Assembly (NCBI GenBank): GCA_011051925.1
Contig: DRKE01000237.1
Location: 1-15,986 of the forward strand
Length of the DNA: 15,986 nt
Direction: 5' to 3'
Source of the DNA: Deltaproteobacteria bacterium
GTDB taxonomy: Bacteria > Myxococcota_A > UBA9160 > UBA4427
Shown: positions 1 through 6,682 of the stretch, one piece after another
How positions within the stretch are numbered: position 1 is the stretch's first letter
How the letters are laid out: each line of letters starts with the position of its first letter
Translations under genes and position numbers: made by a program
Notes under the pieces: model-generated
Databases searched by the model: none
What the model was told of the DNA's origin: nothing
The model's input: the letters and a program-made list of their open reading frames with translations, nothing else

Positions 1-328
1 ACCCGCGGCCCGCGCCCCAGTTGACGCGCCCTTCCGAGAGAATGTCGAGGAGCGCCACTTCCTCCGCGATGCGGAGGGGATGGTAGAAGGCGGCGAGGGT
101 GACGGCCGTCCCGATTCGAAGCCGGCGGGTTCGAGCCGCGACGTGGGTGCCCATCACGTGAACGGAAGGGCAGACGCTGTAGCCACTGAAATGGTGCTCC
201 GCCAGCCAGACGGCGTCATAGCCCGTTTCATCCATGACTTCGATCCGCTCCAGCGCCCGGGCGTAGACGTCTTCGAGGGGAACGTTCCGATCTCGCCAGC
301 CGAAGAACTGGAGCAGGCCGACCTTCAC
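1..328 (-). CDS. Luciferase-like (LLM class) flavin-dependent monooxygenase, N-terminal part
   Basis: The reading frame begins at a GTG at 328 and runs off the left edge, so only about 109 N-terminal residues are visible. It opens with KVGLLQFFGWRDRN, then has WLAEHHFSGY around residues 45-54, and RRLRIGTAVTLAAFYHPLRI followed by LLDILSEGRVNWGAGRG. These are the first strands of the bacterial-luciferase TIM barrel, in the arrangement typical of LLM-class oxidoreductases that use FMNH2 or F420. The GTG start overlaps the stop of the upstream VOC gene as GTGA, which fixes the start and implies translational coupling. The substrate cannot be read from this fragment. As the last visible gene of the soxD-soxC transcript it could act on an organosulfur compound, but that is inference. 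Family call is confident; cofactor and substrate are unknown. Confidence 0.85.
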   Translation of the reverse strand, partial: MKVGLLQFFGWRDRNVPLEDVYARALERIEVMDETGYDAVWLAEHHFSGYSVCPSVHVMGTHVAARTRRLRIGTAVTLAAFYHPLRIAEEVALLDILSEGRVNWGAGRG

Positions 329-744
329 GGCGAATCCTCCCCTCGTGGTCCCTTGAGCTCGACGGTATTCCCGCTGGGATCGCGAATGTAGATCGAAGGC
401 CCGTTTCCTTCGGCGCCGTAGCGGATTTCGGCCGGAGGTGCCGAGATCCCGAACGACGCCAGGTGCGCCCGGACCTGCGCCTCGTCGAACGTTTTCAGGC
501 GAACGCAGAAATGGTCCATGTTGCGGCCCTCGGATCCGGGCGCCGCGCCCCCGGATCGTCCGATCGCCCCGTCGATCGGAACGAGGTCGATCAGCGCGTT
601 GCCCGCTCGAAGCTGGATCAGACCGATCTCGGGCGGGAGGGTGCGTTCGACCGGGCAGCCGAGCACGTCCCGATAGAATCGGATCGTCTCTTCCGGATCG
701 CTCACGCGCAGGACGACATGGTCGATGGCTTCGATGTGGATCAT
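325..744 (-). CDS. VOC-family (glyoxalase/dioxygenase fold) protein
   Basis: This is a 139-residue protein with two beta-alpha-beta-beta-beta modules. Module one carries IDHVVLRVSD (His9) and IQLRAG (Gln44). Module two carries MDHFCVRL (His78) and ends with IRDPSGNTVELKG (Glu129). His-Gln-His-Glu at these places is the metal-binding set of glyoxalase I-like VOC proteins, so a metal-dependent lyase, isomerase or dioxygenase activity is likely; the reaction is not determined. The length is normal for a single-chain VOC protein that dimerises. It starts 33 nt after the soxC-like stop, with AAAGG about 8 nt upstream, and its stop overlaps the next gene by four bases (GTGA). It therefore appears to be part of the same transcript. 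No signal peptide is seen, so it should be cytoplasmic. Confidence 0.85.
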   Translation of the reverse strand: MIHIEAIDHVVLRVSDPEETIRFYRDVLGCPVERTLPPEIGLIQLRAGNALIDLVPIDGAIGRSGGAAPGSEGRNMDHFCVRLKTFDEAQVRAHLASFGISAPPAEIRYGAEGNGPSIYIRDPSGNTVELKGPRGEDSP

Positions 745-777
745 GATTGCGGCCTTTCGTGTCCGGCCGTGGCACGT

Positions 778-2124
778 TCAGCCCCAGGGCTCGGCCTTGT
801 AGACGACGCGTCCGTCCGTTTCGACGATCCACGAGACGATGTGGTTGAGATGGTAGGGGATGGCTCCGGGGCCCCGGGTATCGATCAGGACGCGTTTCGT
901 CGGTTGGACGTAGCCGGTCTCGTCGGTCGCGCGACTCGAGAGTTCGGCCCCTCCGCCCTGCCATTTCCACGGAAGCCCGAAGCGCGTGTGGGCCTTCGGC
1001 AGGACCGGGCCGGCGAGCCGCGCATCCTGCCAGGTCCGGCCTCCATCGACGCTGACTTCGACCCGCACGATCCGGCCGCGACCACTCCAGGCGAGGCCAC
1101 GGATCTCGTGCCATCCGCGCTCGAGCCGCGTTGGCCAGGTCGGTGTCGTGATGATCGAGCGCGCGTCCATCGTGAAGCTGAACATGCGGACCCTTCCGTC
1201 CCGGAGTGGCTCCGTGTACTTCGAAGTCTCTTCGCGCGTCATGAAGGGCTGGTCCCCGACCTCGATCCGGCGCAGCCATTTCACGTTCGTGTTGCCCTCC
1301 CAGCCGGGAAGCAGGAGCCGGATCGGATAGCCCTGGGCGGGGCGGAGCGCCTCGCCGTTCTGGGCGTAGGCGACGATCGCATCGTCGAGGGCCTTCTCGA
1401 TCGGGATCGATCGCGAAAGCAGGGCCGCATCGCGGCCTTCGGCCAGCAGCCATTTCGCGCTCGGGCGCAGGCCGGCTTCGCGAAGCAGGGTCGAGAGCGC
1501 GACGCCCGTCCATTCGCTCTGGCTCGTCAGTCCGCACAGGTCCTGGGGCGTGATCTCCTCGCTCGCGTCGATCCGCAGGTTGCCGGAACATTCGAGGAAG
1601 CAGATTCGCGTGACGGCGGGAAAGCGCAGCAGGTCCGCGATCGAGAATTTCAGTGGACGCTCGACGAGGCCGTGGATGAGGAGTTCGTGGCGATGGGGGT
1701 CGATCGCGGGAACGCCCGCATGATGCCGCTCGAAATGGAGATCCGAGGGGGTGAGGGTCCCGTGAAGGTCCTGGAGCGGGGTGCCCGAGATCCGGCCGAA
1801 TGCCGTCGTGCGTTCGAGGCGTTCGAAGGGCGAGCGTTCGCCCAGGGGTGAGGGATCGGCACCGGGGACCTTCGTCGGATCCTCGGGGTCGGGGATCGCG
1901 AGCGGTTCCGCGCCCGACCGCGTGGAGGAGCCGCCCGCCAGTGCCGCTCCGCTCGCGCCGCCGAGCGCGAGGAGCATTCGACGTCGGGTCCATTCGCTGC
2001 CCGCCCCCGAACCGGCTCGTGGAGACCGAAGCGCCTCCTGCGTCGTTCCCTTTGAAGCCGGGGGCCGGATCCCGCTTCGCGTCCTTCGAGGGTCGTGTTT
2101 TCGAGGGTCGTGGGGGATCTTCAT
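778..2124 (-). CDS. soxC: SoxC-like sulfite dehydrogenase, molybdenum cofactor subunit (Tat-exported)
   Basis: The 448-residue protein belongs to the sulfite oxidase/SoxC family. A twin-arginine signal (RRRMLLAL at about 47-54, then an Ala/Gly-rich stretch) directs a folded, cofactor-loaded enzyme to the periplasm. The molybdopterin domain follows (about 115-300), with FLECSGN containing Cys179, the expected molybdenum ligand. A C-terminal Mo-co dimerisation domain (about 310-440) contains VEVSVDGGRTW. In thiotrophs SoxC pairs with cytochrome SoxD to oxidise the carrier-bound sulfane sulfur; relatives oxidise free sulfite. Its ATG overlaps the stop of the soxD-like gene as ATGA, supporting a co-translated pair. 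No soxXYZAB is present in the window, so the true substrate may be sulfite or another oxyanion. The N-terminal region before the RR motif is unusually long (about 46 residues), although the overlap supports this start. Confidence 0.87.
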   Translation of the reverse strand: MKIPHDPRKHDPRRTRSGIRPPASKGTTQEALRSPRAGSGAGSEWTRRRMLLALGGASGAALAGGSSTRSGAEPLAIPDPEDPTKVPGADPSPLGERSPFERLERTTAFGRISGTPLQDLHGTLTPSDLHFERHHAGVPAIDPHRHELLIHGLVERPLKFSIADLLRFPAVTRICFLECSGNLRIDASEEITPQDLCGLTSQSEWTGVALSTLLREAGLRPSAKWLLAEGRDAALLSRSIPIEKALDDAIVAYAQNGEALRPAQGYPIRLLLPGWEGNTNVKWLRRIEVGDQPFMTREETSKYTEPLRDGRVRMFSFTMDARSIITTPTWPTRLERGWHEIRGLAWSGRGRIVRVEVSVDGGRTWQDARLAGPVLPKAHTRFGLPWKWQGGGAELSSRATDETGYVQPTKRVLIDTRGPGAIPYHLNHIVSWIVETDGRVVYKAEPWG

Positions 2125-2774
2125 CGGAACTCGGGACCTCCCTTCCGATCATCGGGAACGAAACGGTCCCGAGCGGGCATCACGATCCGGGGCAGGCGAT
2201 CGCGGTCCAGCGTGGCATCCGCCGGGAGCAGGCCGTTTCGATGGAGAAGATAGGCCGTCAGCGCGTAGACCTCGTCGTCGTCGAGAGAACCGGGCCGATC
2301 CAGCGGCATCGCGCGTCGTGTGTAGTCGAAGATCGTCGTCGCCCAGGGCCAGTAGGTCCCGATCGTCCGCCGGGCCCGGGGATCGAGCGCAAAGGGGAAC
2401 GCCCCGTCGGGCAGATGGCCGACGAGCGCATCGAAGGGCCCCCCTTCGCCCTCGGTTCCGTGACAGCGGGCGCATCGGGAGGCGTAGAGGCGGCGCCCCT
2501 CCTCGACCGATCCGGAGCCGTCCGGGAGTCCTTGACCATCCGGCCGGATGTCCAGATCCCAGGCCGTGATCTCTTCCTCACTCGGGATGCGGCCCAGGCC
2601 GAAACGTTCCGGGGGTTCGATGACTCCGATGGGTGTCGTCGTCCGGGTCCGCGAGGAGGCGGCGGTCGGAAGGGTCGTGTGGTGGCAGGCGGAGCCCGTC
2701 GGGCCGACCAGGAGCAGGCCCGCCCCGAGGATTCCGAGCGCTGCCCTTCCCGCCCTCGCGCGCGCCCGCGTCAT
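2121..2774 (-). CDS. soxD: SoxD-like single-haem cytochrome c (electron acceptor subunit)
   Basis: About 217 residues from the ATG at 2774, which overlaps the stop of the methyltransferase (ATGA). Longer in-frame starts exist but would read back through the upstream gene. The N-terminus has arginines, a hydrophobic stretch (ALGILGAGLLLVG) and Cys30 after GSA, so it is a secreted protein and possibly a lipoprotein. The mature part has FGLGRIPSEEEI, then IRPDGQGLPDGSGSVEEG, the haem site CARCH (Cys101, Cys104, His105) and RRAMPLDRPGSL, where Met156 is the likely sixth haem ligand. DDDEVYALTAYLL and IVMPARDRF follow. This matches the N-terminal haem domain of SoxD, but the second haem domain found in Paracoccus-type SoxD is absent. 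The expected role is to pass electrons from the Mo subunit encoded immediately downstream to the respiratory chain. Confidence 0.87.
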   Translation of the reverse strand: MTRARARAGRAALGILGAGLLLVGPTGSACHHTTLPTAASSRTRTTTPIGVIEPPERFGLGRIPSEEEITAWDLDIRPDGQGLPDGSGSVEEGRRLYASRCARCHGTEGEGGPFDALVGHLPDGAFPFALDPRARRTIGTYWPWATTIFDYTRRAMPLDRPGSLDDDEVYALTAYLLHRNGLLPADATLDRDRLPRIVMPARDRFVPDDRKGGPEFR

Positions 2775-3568
2775 CTCGCGGACCCGGGACGGACGGCACT
2801 GAAGTAGTACTGGCCGATCGAAAAATGGAAGGCGCGATCCGCGCGAAGGGCTTCCTGCTCGGCGGCCCATGCCCGGGCTTCTTCTTCGGTGATGCCCTGA
2901 CGTCCGATGGCGAAGCCCGCGATCGATCCGATGAGCATCGCGGAATAGCCGGTCCGGTCGTCGGCGCCTTCGAGAATCGAGTGGCGGTCGATCCGCGTCA
3001 CTTCGAGTCCGACGTTCTCGAGGCGCTTGCCGAGGGTCCGGGGCAGGGTCGGATGGGCGAGGTGTTCTTCCCAGGCCCGGAGCATCCGGTCCATCCGGCT
3101 CTCATCGCTCGAGTACCAGGCGACGGAGCGCCAATCCGTCGCGAGCAGGAGCGTGCGTCCGCCCGGGCGCAGGACCCGCGCGATCTCGCCCAGTGCGCGG
3201 TCGATGTCGGCGACATACTCGAGGACCTGGGTCGATACGACGAGATCGAAACGGGCATCCTCGCCTCCGATCGCGGCGGCATCACCTCCTTCGATGCGGG
3301 TCTGGGGATACCCGTCGCATCGTTTCCGGGCCAGTTCGAGCATCGATTCGCTCTGATCGATGCCGAGGACCGAGCCGTTCTCTCCGACTCCGGCCGACAG
3401 GTCCGCCGTCAGGAACCCGGGACCGCATCCGACGTCGAGCACGTCCTCGCCGAGCTTGGGGTCGGCGAGCTCGAGGGCTCGCGCGCGTCGGAGCACCATC
3501 GCGGGGCGTGTGTACTGGGCTTCCAGGAGCGCGGACATTCCGGGGTCGAAGGACAGGCCTGTACTCAT
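2771..3568 (-). CDS. Class I SAM-dependent methyltransferase
   Basis: A 265-residue soluble protein with the Rossmann methyltransferase core. Motif I is VLDVGCGPG (43-51), an acidic residue follows strand 2 at GIDQS (Asp71), motif II is in FDLVVSTQVLEYV, and IARVLRPGGRTLLLATDW forms the post-II loop and strand 5. This is the UbiE/COQ5-like Methyltransf_11/25 type. The second half (EEHLAHPTLPRTL and HSILEGADDRTGYSAML) forms the substrate lid and does not identify the substrate. GAGGAG lies 5 nt before the ATG at 3568. The stop overlaps the soxD-like start as ATGA, so production is coupled to the SoxCD pair. Whether it methylates a sulfur compound, a quinone or a small metabolite cannot be told. 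The gene lies 72 nt downstream of maiA on the same strand. Confidence 0.87.
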   Translation of the reverse strand: MSTGLSFDPGMSALLEAQYTRPAMVLRRARALELADPKLGEDVLDVGCGPGFLTADLSAGVGENGSVLGIDQSESMLELARKRCDGYPQTRIEGGDAAAIGGEDARFDLVVSTQVLEYVADIDRALGEIARVLRPGGRTLLLATDWRSVAWYSSDESRMDRMLRAWEEHLAHPTLPRTLGKRLENVGLEVTRIDRHSILEGADDRTGYSAMLIGSIAGFAIGRQGITEEEARAWAAEQEALRADRAFHFSIGQYYFSAVRPGSAR

Positions 3569-3640
3569 CTCGTCTCCTCGCGGATGCGGCGATCGAGAGA
3601 AGGAGCATATCTGATTCGTGGGGGTATGGGCCGCGCGGAT

Positions 3641-4267
3641 TCAGTTCTCGGGGGCGGCGTTCCGGAAGGCTTCGAGGTGTTGGCAGCTTTCCTCGATTTC
3701 GAGCAGGCGGGGGACATGGCGGAGATCGCATTCGAAGCGGCGTGCGTTGAAGAGCTGCGGAACGAGACAGAGGTCGGCCAGGGTCGGTTCGGATCCGTGA
3801 CAGAAGGTCCCGCCGGGCCCCCGCGCGACGAGTTGCTCGAGGGCCTGCAGGCCGCGTTCGATGACCCCGCGTGCCCAGGCTCGGCGCTCCGGTTCCGCAA
3901 CGCCGAGTTCCTCTTCGAGGTCACGCAGGACTCCGAGATTCTGGAGGGGATGGATCTCGCACGCGACGACCAGCGCGAGCTGCCGGACCCGTGCCCGATC
4001 GCTCGCTCGTTCCGGAAGCAGAGGGGGCCGGGGATGCCGTTCTTCCAGATACTCGATCGCCGCCAGGGATTGGGAGATCACGACCGGACCGTCGACGAGG
4101 GTCGGAAGGACCCCCTGTGGATTCAGTTCGAGGAACTCCCGCTTCTTCTGGTCGCCGGCCAGCAGGTCGATCGGCTCGATCTCGAAGGGCAGCCCCTTGT
4201 GGTGGAGCGCGATGCGGACCCGGTACGACGCCGAGGAACGGGGGTAGGAGTAGAGCTTCAGCGTCAT
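3641..4267 (-). CDS. maiA: Maleylacetoacetate isomerase (zeta-class glutathione transferase)
   Basis: A 208-residue protein from the ATG at 4267; zeta-class enzymes are usually about 210-216. The thioredoxin-like N-terminal domain starts LKLYSYPRSSASYRVRIAL, with the Ser-Ser...Tyr-Arg-Val-Arg signature that holds glutathione (Ser11, Ser12). It continues with NPQGVLPTLVDG and ISQSLAAIEYLEE, which contact the peptide part of glutathione. The all-helical C-terminal domain contains CEIHPLQNLGVL, characteristic of maleylacetoacetate isomerases, and EPTLADLCLVPQ. It isomerises maleylacetoacetate to fumarylacetoacetate in tyrosine/homogentisate breakdown. It is divergent from the operon encoding the steps before and after it, and shares a 182-nt control region. 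It is likely the first gene of the minus-strand transcript that continues into the methyltransferase and soxD-soxC. Confidence 0.93.
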   Translation of the reverse strand: MTLKLYSYPRSSASYRVRIALHHKGLPFEIEPIDLLAGDQKKREFLELNPQGVLPTLVDGPVVISQSLAAIEYLEERHPRPPLLPERASDRARVRQLALVVACEIHPLQNLGVLRDLEEELGVAEPERRAWARGVIERGLQALEQLVARGPGGTFCHGSEPTLADLCLVPQLFNARRFECDLRHVPRLLEIEESCQHLEAFRNAAPEN

Positions 4268-4399
4268 GGCTTCCGGTCCCCTCGTTTCCCTCGCCTTCGT
4301 CGATCGCCATTCGACGCGTTCGGCGTCCGCTGTCGATCGTCCGTCCGGCCCGCCCGGATCAGCGCCCGGGGTCGGCGCGACCGACGTTGCCGTTCGGGC

Positions 4400-4427
4400 T
4401 TGAAATGGTTTCATATGTAACTATACT
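4400..4427 (+). promoter_or_regulatory. Sigma-70-type promoter of the homogentisate operon
   Basis: TTGAAA (4400-4405) and TATACT (4422-4427) are separated by 16 nt in an AT-rich island inside otherwise GC-rich DNA. Both hexamers match the sigma-70 consensus at five of six positions. Transcription would start near 4434, just before the AGGAGG at 4438 and the GTG at 4450, giving a very short leader. A tentative opposite-strand promoter (GGTCAG at 4434-4439 as the complement of CTGACC, and TTCATA at 4410-4415 as the complement of TATGAA, 18 nt apart) could serve maiA. That second promoter is weak and uncertain. Confidence 0.7.
4405..4424. promoter_or_regulatory. Palindromic operator candidate inside the promoter spacer
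   Basis: The core GTTTCATATGTAAC at 4408-4421 is symmetric at 12 of 14 positions around a perfect CATATG centre. Two further symmetric pairs extend it to about 20 bp. The core fills exactly the gap between the -35 and -10 boxes, so a bound dimer would block RNA polymerase. Length and symmetry are typical of MarR-family operators, and a MarR gene is the fourth gene of the operon controlled here. That this protein is the ligand is inference. Confidence 0.6.
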
Positions 4428-4437
4428 GTGCCCGGTC

Positions 4438-4443
4438 AGGAGG
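4438..4443 (+). promoter_or_regulatory. Ribosome binding site fixing the GTG start of hpd
   Basis: AGGAGG lies 6 nt before the GTG at 4450. An in-frame ATG at 4474 has no such site, and family members share the VADPWENPMG-like N-terminus that the GTG start produces. The GTG is therefore preferred. Confidence 0.8.
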
Positions 4444-4449
4444 TGGCAA

Positions 4450-5505
4450 GTGGCGGATCCATGGGAAAACCCGATGGGGACGGATGGCTTCGAATTCGTC
4501 GAGTACGCGGCGCCCGATCCGGACGCCCTGGGCGCGCTCTTCGAGCGGTTGGGTTTCGAGCGGGTCGCGCAGCATCGTTCCAAGGACGTTCGACTCTATC
4601 GACAGGGCGATGCCCATTTCATCATCAACGCCGAGCCGGACAGTTTCGGTCAGGCCTTTGCGAGGGTGCACGGACCGAGTGTCTGCGCCCTGGGGATCCG
4701 GGTGCGGGATGCCGCGAAAGCCTATGCGCGTGCACTCGAACTCGGCGCCTGGGGCGTCCCGTCCAACCCCGGCCCGATGGAACTCGCGATTCCCGCCATC
4801 AAGGGGATCGGGGACAGCCTGCTCTACTTCGTGGATCGCTACGGTGACGCCGGGACGATCTATGACGTCGACTTTCGTCAGGTCGAGCGCGATCAGCCTG
4901 CACCGCCGACGGGCCTGTTGGAGATCGACCACCTCACGCACAACGTCCATCGCGGGCGGATGAAGGAATGGGCCGATTTCTACGAGCGGCTCTTCAATTT
5001 TCGCGAGATCCGGTATTTCGATATCGAGGGGAAACTGACGGGTCTTCGAAGCAAGGCCATGACCAGTCCCTGTGGCAAGATCCGGATTCCGATCAACGAG
5101 TCCTCCGACGAGAAATCGCAGATCGAGGAATACCTCTCGGCCTATCACGGAGAGGGCATCCAGCACATTGCCCTTTCGACAGCGGATATCCACGCCAGTG
5201 TCGAGGTGATGAAGGAACGCGGGATCCGCTTTCTCGAGACGCCGGATGCCTACTACGACGCCGTCGACGCCCGGGTTCCGGGGCATGGTCAGGACCTGGA
5301 ACGACTGCGGAAGAACGCGATCCTGATCGACGGTGCGCCCGAAGCGGGGCAGGGCATCCTGCTCCAGATCTTCACGGAGAACATGATCGGCCCGATCTTC
5401 TTCGAATTGATCGAGCGCCAGGGAAACGAGGGCTTCGGCGAGGGGAACTTCCAGGCCCTCTTCGAGTCGATGGAGCAGGACCAGATCGATCGGGGGACAC
5501 TCTGA
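4450..5505 (+). CDS. hpd: 4-hydroxyphenylpyruvate dioxygenase
   Basis: A 351-residue Fe(II) enzyme that converts 4-hydroxyphenylpyruvate to homogentisate, the entry step of tyrosine ring cleavage. It starts at GTG 4450 (VADPWENPMG, then GFEFVEYAAPDP), as in bacterial family members. The N-terminal VOC domain is followed by the catalytic domain, with the iron ligands visible as His161 in EIDHLTHNV, His239 in GIQHIALST and Glu319 in IFFELIERQG. The C-terminal segment with NEGFGEGNFQALFESME is the helix that closes the active site. Length (normally about 350-360) and all ligands are intact. It is the first gene of the operon behind the promoter at 4400-4427. The next gene starts 52 nt after its stop. 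Hydroxymandelate synthase is a possible alternative for this fold, but the genes for homogentisate cleavage alongside make HPPD far more likely. Confidence 0.96.
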   Translation: MADPWENPMGTDGFEFVEYAAPDPDALGALFERLGFERVAQHRSKDVRLYRQGDAHFIINAEPDSFGQAFARVHGPSVCALGIRVRDAAKAYARALELGAWGVPSNPGPMELAIPAIKGIGDSLLYFVDRYGDAGTIYDVDFRQVERDQPAPPTGLLEIDHLTHNVHRGRMKEWADFYERLFNFREIRYFDIEGKLTGLRSKAMTSPCGKIRIPINESSDEKSQIEEYLSAYHGEGIQHIALSTADIHASVEVMKERGIRFLETPDAYYDAVDARVPGHGQDLERLRKNAILIDGAPEAGQGILLQIFTENMIGPIFFELIERQGNEGFGEGNFQALFESMEQDQIDRGTL

Positions 5506-5557
5506 TGGGGCGTCGTCGTGGCGGCCGCGGATTCCGGGTCCGCGCCGGGAGCGGATC

Positions 5558-6682
5558 ATGAGGCCCGGCATCCCGTTCTCGAGAAGCGAGGGATGCGTGT
5601 CGCGACAGGCCCATGCGGACCTGCCGGAAGGAACCTTCGAACGCGAGACCGGACGGGAGGGCTTCTTCGGTCCGGCCGCCCACTTCTATCATCGGCACGC
5701 ACCGACGGGATGGACGGATTTCGAGGGGCCTCTTCGGCCCCACGCCTACGATACGCGCCGACTCGACGCGTCGGCCGACTCGCCATGGCGGGCGAGGGAG
5801 CTCTTCTTCAACGACCAGGTCCGCTATCGCTTCTGGCGTCCGAGGAACTCGATGACGTCGCTGGCCCGGAATGCCGATGGAGACGAGCTGCTTTTCGTGC
5901 ATTCGGGACAGGCCGAGCTCTATTGCGACTACGGGCATCTGACCCTGCGCGAGGGGGACTATCTGATCCTGCCCCGCGGCACCATGTGGCGCCTCGAGGT
6001 CGCCAGTCCGGTCGAATTGTTGATGATCGAAGCGACCGGCAGCCGGTTCAGCCTGGCGGATCGGGGGTTGCTCGGGGCCCATGCGCTCTTCGATCCCGCC
6101 GTGCTCGACGTTCCCGGGATCGACGAGGCCTTTCGCGCGCAACAGGACGAGTGCGAATGGACCGTCGACATCAAGCGCCAGGGGGCGATCTCCCGCCTGA
6201 CCTATCCCTGGAATCCTCTCGACGCGGTCGGCTGGAAGGGCGATCTCGCGCCGGTGCGTCTCAACTGGCGGGACATCCGTCCGGTCAGCGCCGACCGCTA
6301 CCATCTCCCTCCCTCGGCACACACGACCGTCGTCGCGGACGGCTTCGTCGTCTGCACGTTCTGTCCCCGGCCGCTCGAACAGGATCCGGGGGCCCTCAAG
6401 CTGCCTTTCTACCATTCGAACGACGACTATGACGAAGTGCTTTTCTACCACGCGGGCGACTTCATGAGTCGGGACGACATCGCTGCCGGTGCCATCACCT
6501 TCCATCCATCGGGATTTCCGCACGGCCCCCATCCGAAGGCCCTGGCGACGGCGATGAAGGCGAGTCGCAGCCACACGGACGAAGTGGCCGTGATGCTGGA
6601 TACGCGAAAGCCCCTCGAAATCGGAGAAGCCGCGCCCGGGATCGAGAATCCCGACTATGTCGATTCCTGGAGGACATCATGA
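5558..6682 (+). CDS. hmgA: Homogentisate 1,2-dioxygenase
   Basis: A 374-residue cupin-fold Fe(II) dioxygenase that cleaves homogentisate to maleylacetoacetate. It is the shorter bacterial form; the human and Pseudomonas enzymes are about 430-445. Diagnostic stretches are FYHRHAPTGW (43-52), FWRPRNSMTSLARNADGDELLFVHSG (from about 92), a cupin turn GDYLILPRGTMWRLE, and the catalytic region FYHSNDDYDEVLFYHAGDF with FPHGPHP. Likely iron ligands are His286, Glu293 and His322, by comparison with the His-Glu-His set of the human enzyme; the exact Glu register is my inference. GGGAG sits 6 nt before the ATG. The stop overlaps the next ATG as ATGA, so translation with fumarylacetoacetase is coupled. 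Context and motifs agree fully. Confidence 0.95.
   Translation: MRPGIPFSRSEGCVSRQAHADLPEGTFERETGREGFFGPAAHFYHRHAPTGWTDFEGPLRPHAYDTRRLDASADSPWRARELFFNDQVRYRFWRPRNSMTSLARNADGDELLFVHSGQAELYCDYGHLTLREGDYLILPRGTMWRLEVASPVELLMIEATGSRFSLADRGLLGAHALFDPAVLDVPGIDEAFRAQQDECEWTVDIKRQGAISRLTYPWNPLDAVGWKGDLAPVRLNWRDIRPVSADRYHLPPSAHTTVVADGFVVCTFCPRPLEQDPGALKLPFYHSNDDYDEVLFYHAGDFMSRDDIAAGAITFHPSGFPHGPHPKALATAMKASRSHTDEVAVMLDTRKPLEIGEAAPGIENPDYVDSWRTS

Noticed and set aside
463..1851. 462-codon plus-strand open frame opposite the SoxC-like gene
   Set aside because: It is antisense to a gene with clear SoxC motifs and has Arg/Asp-rich composition without any domain. Long antisense frames are expected at this GC content.
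2633..4420. 595-codon plus-strand open frame
   Set aside because: It lies opposite soxD, the methyltransferase and maiA, all of which have recognisable domains. Its own translation shows none.
5505..5561. ATG overlapping the hpd stop as a candidate start of the next gene
   Set aside because: That frame ends after 18 codons at 5561; the homogentisate dioxygenase frame begins at 5558 with GGGAG upstream.
4411..5571. 386-codon minus-strand open frame opposite hpd
   Set aside because: It is the antisense shadow of 4-hydroxyphenylpyruvate dioxygenase and has no family motif.
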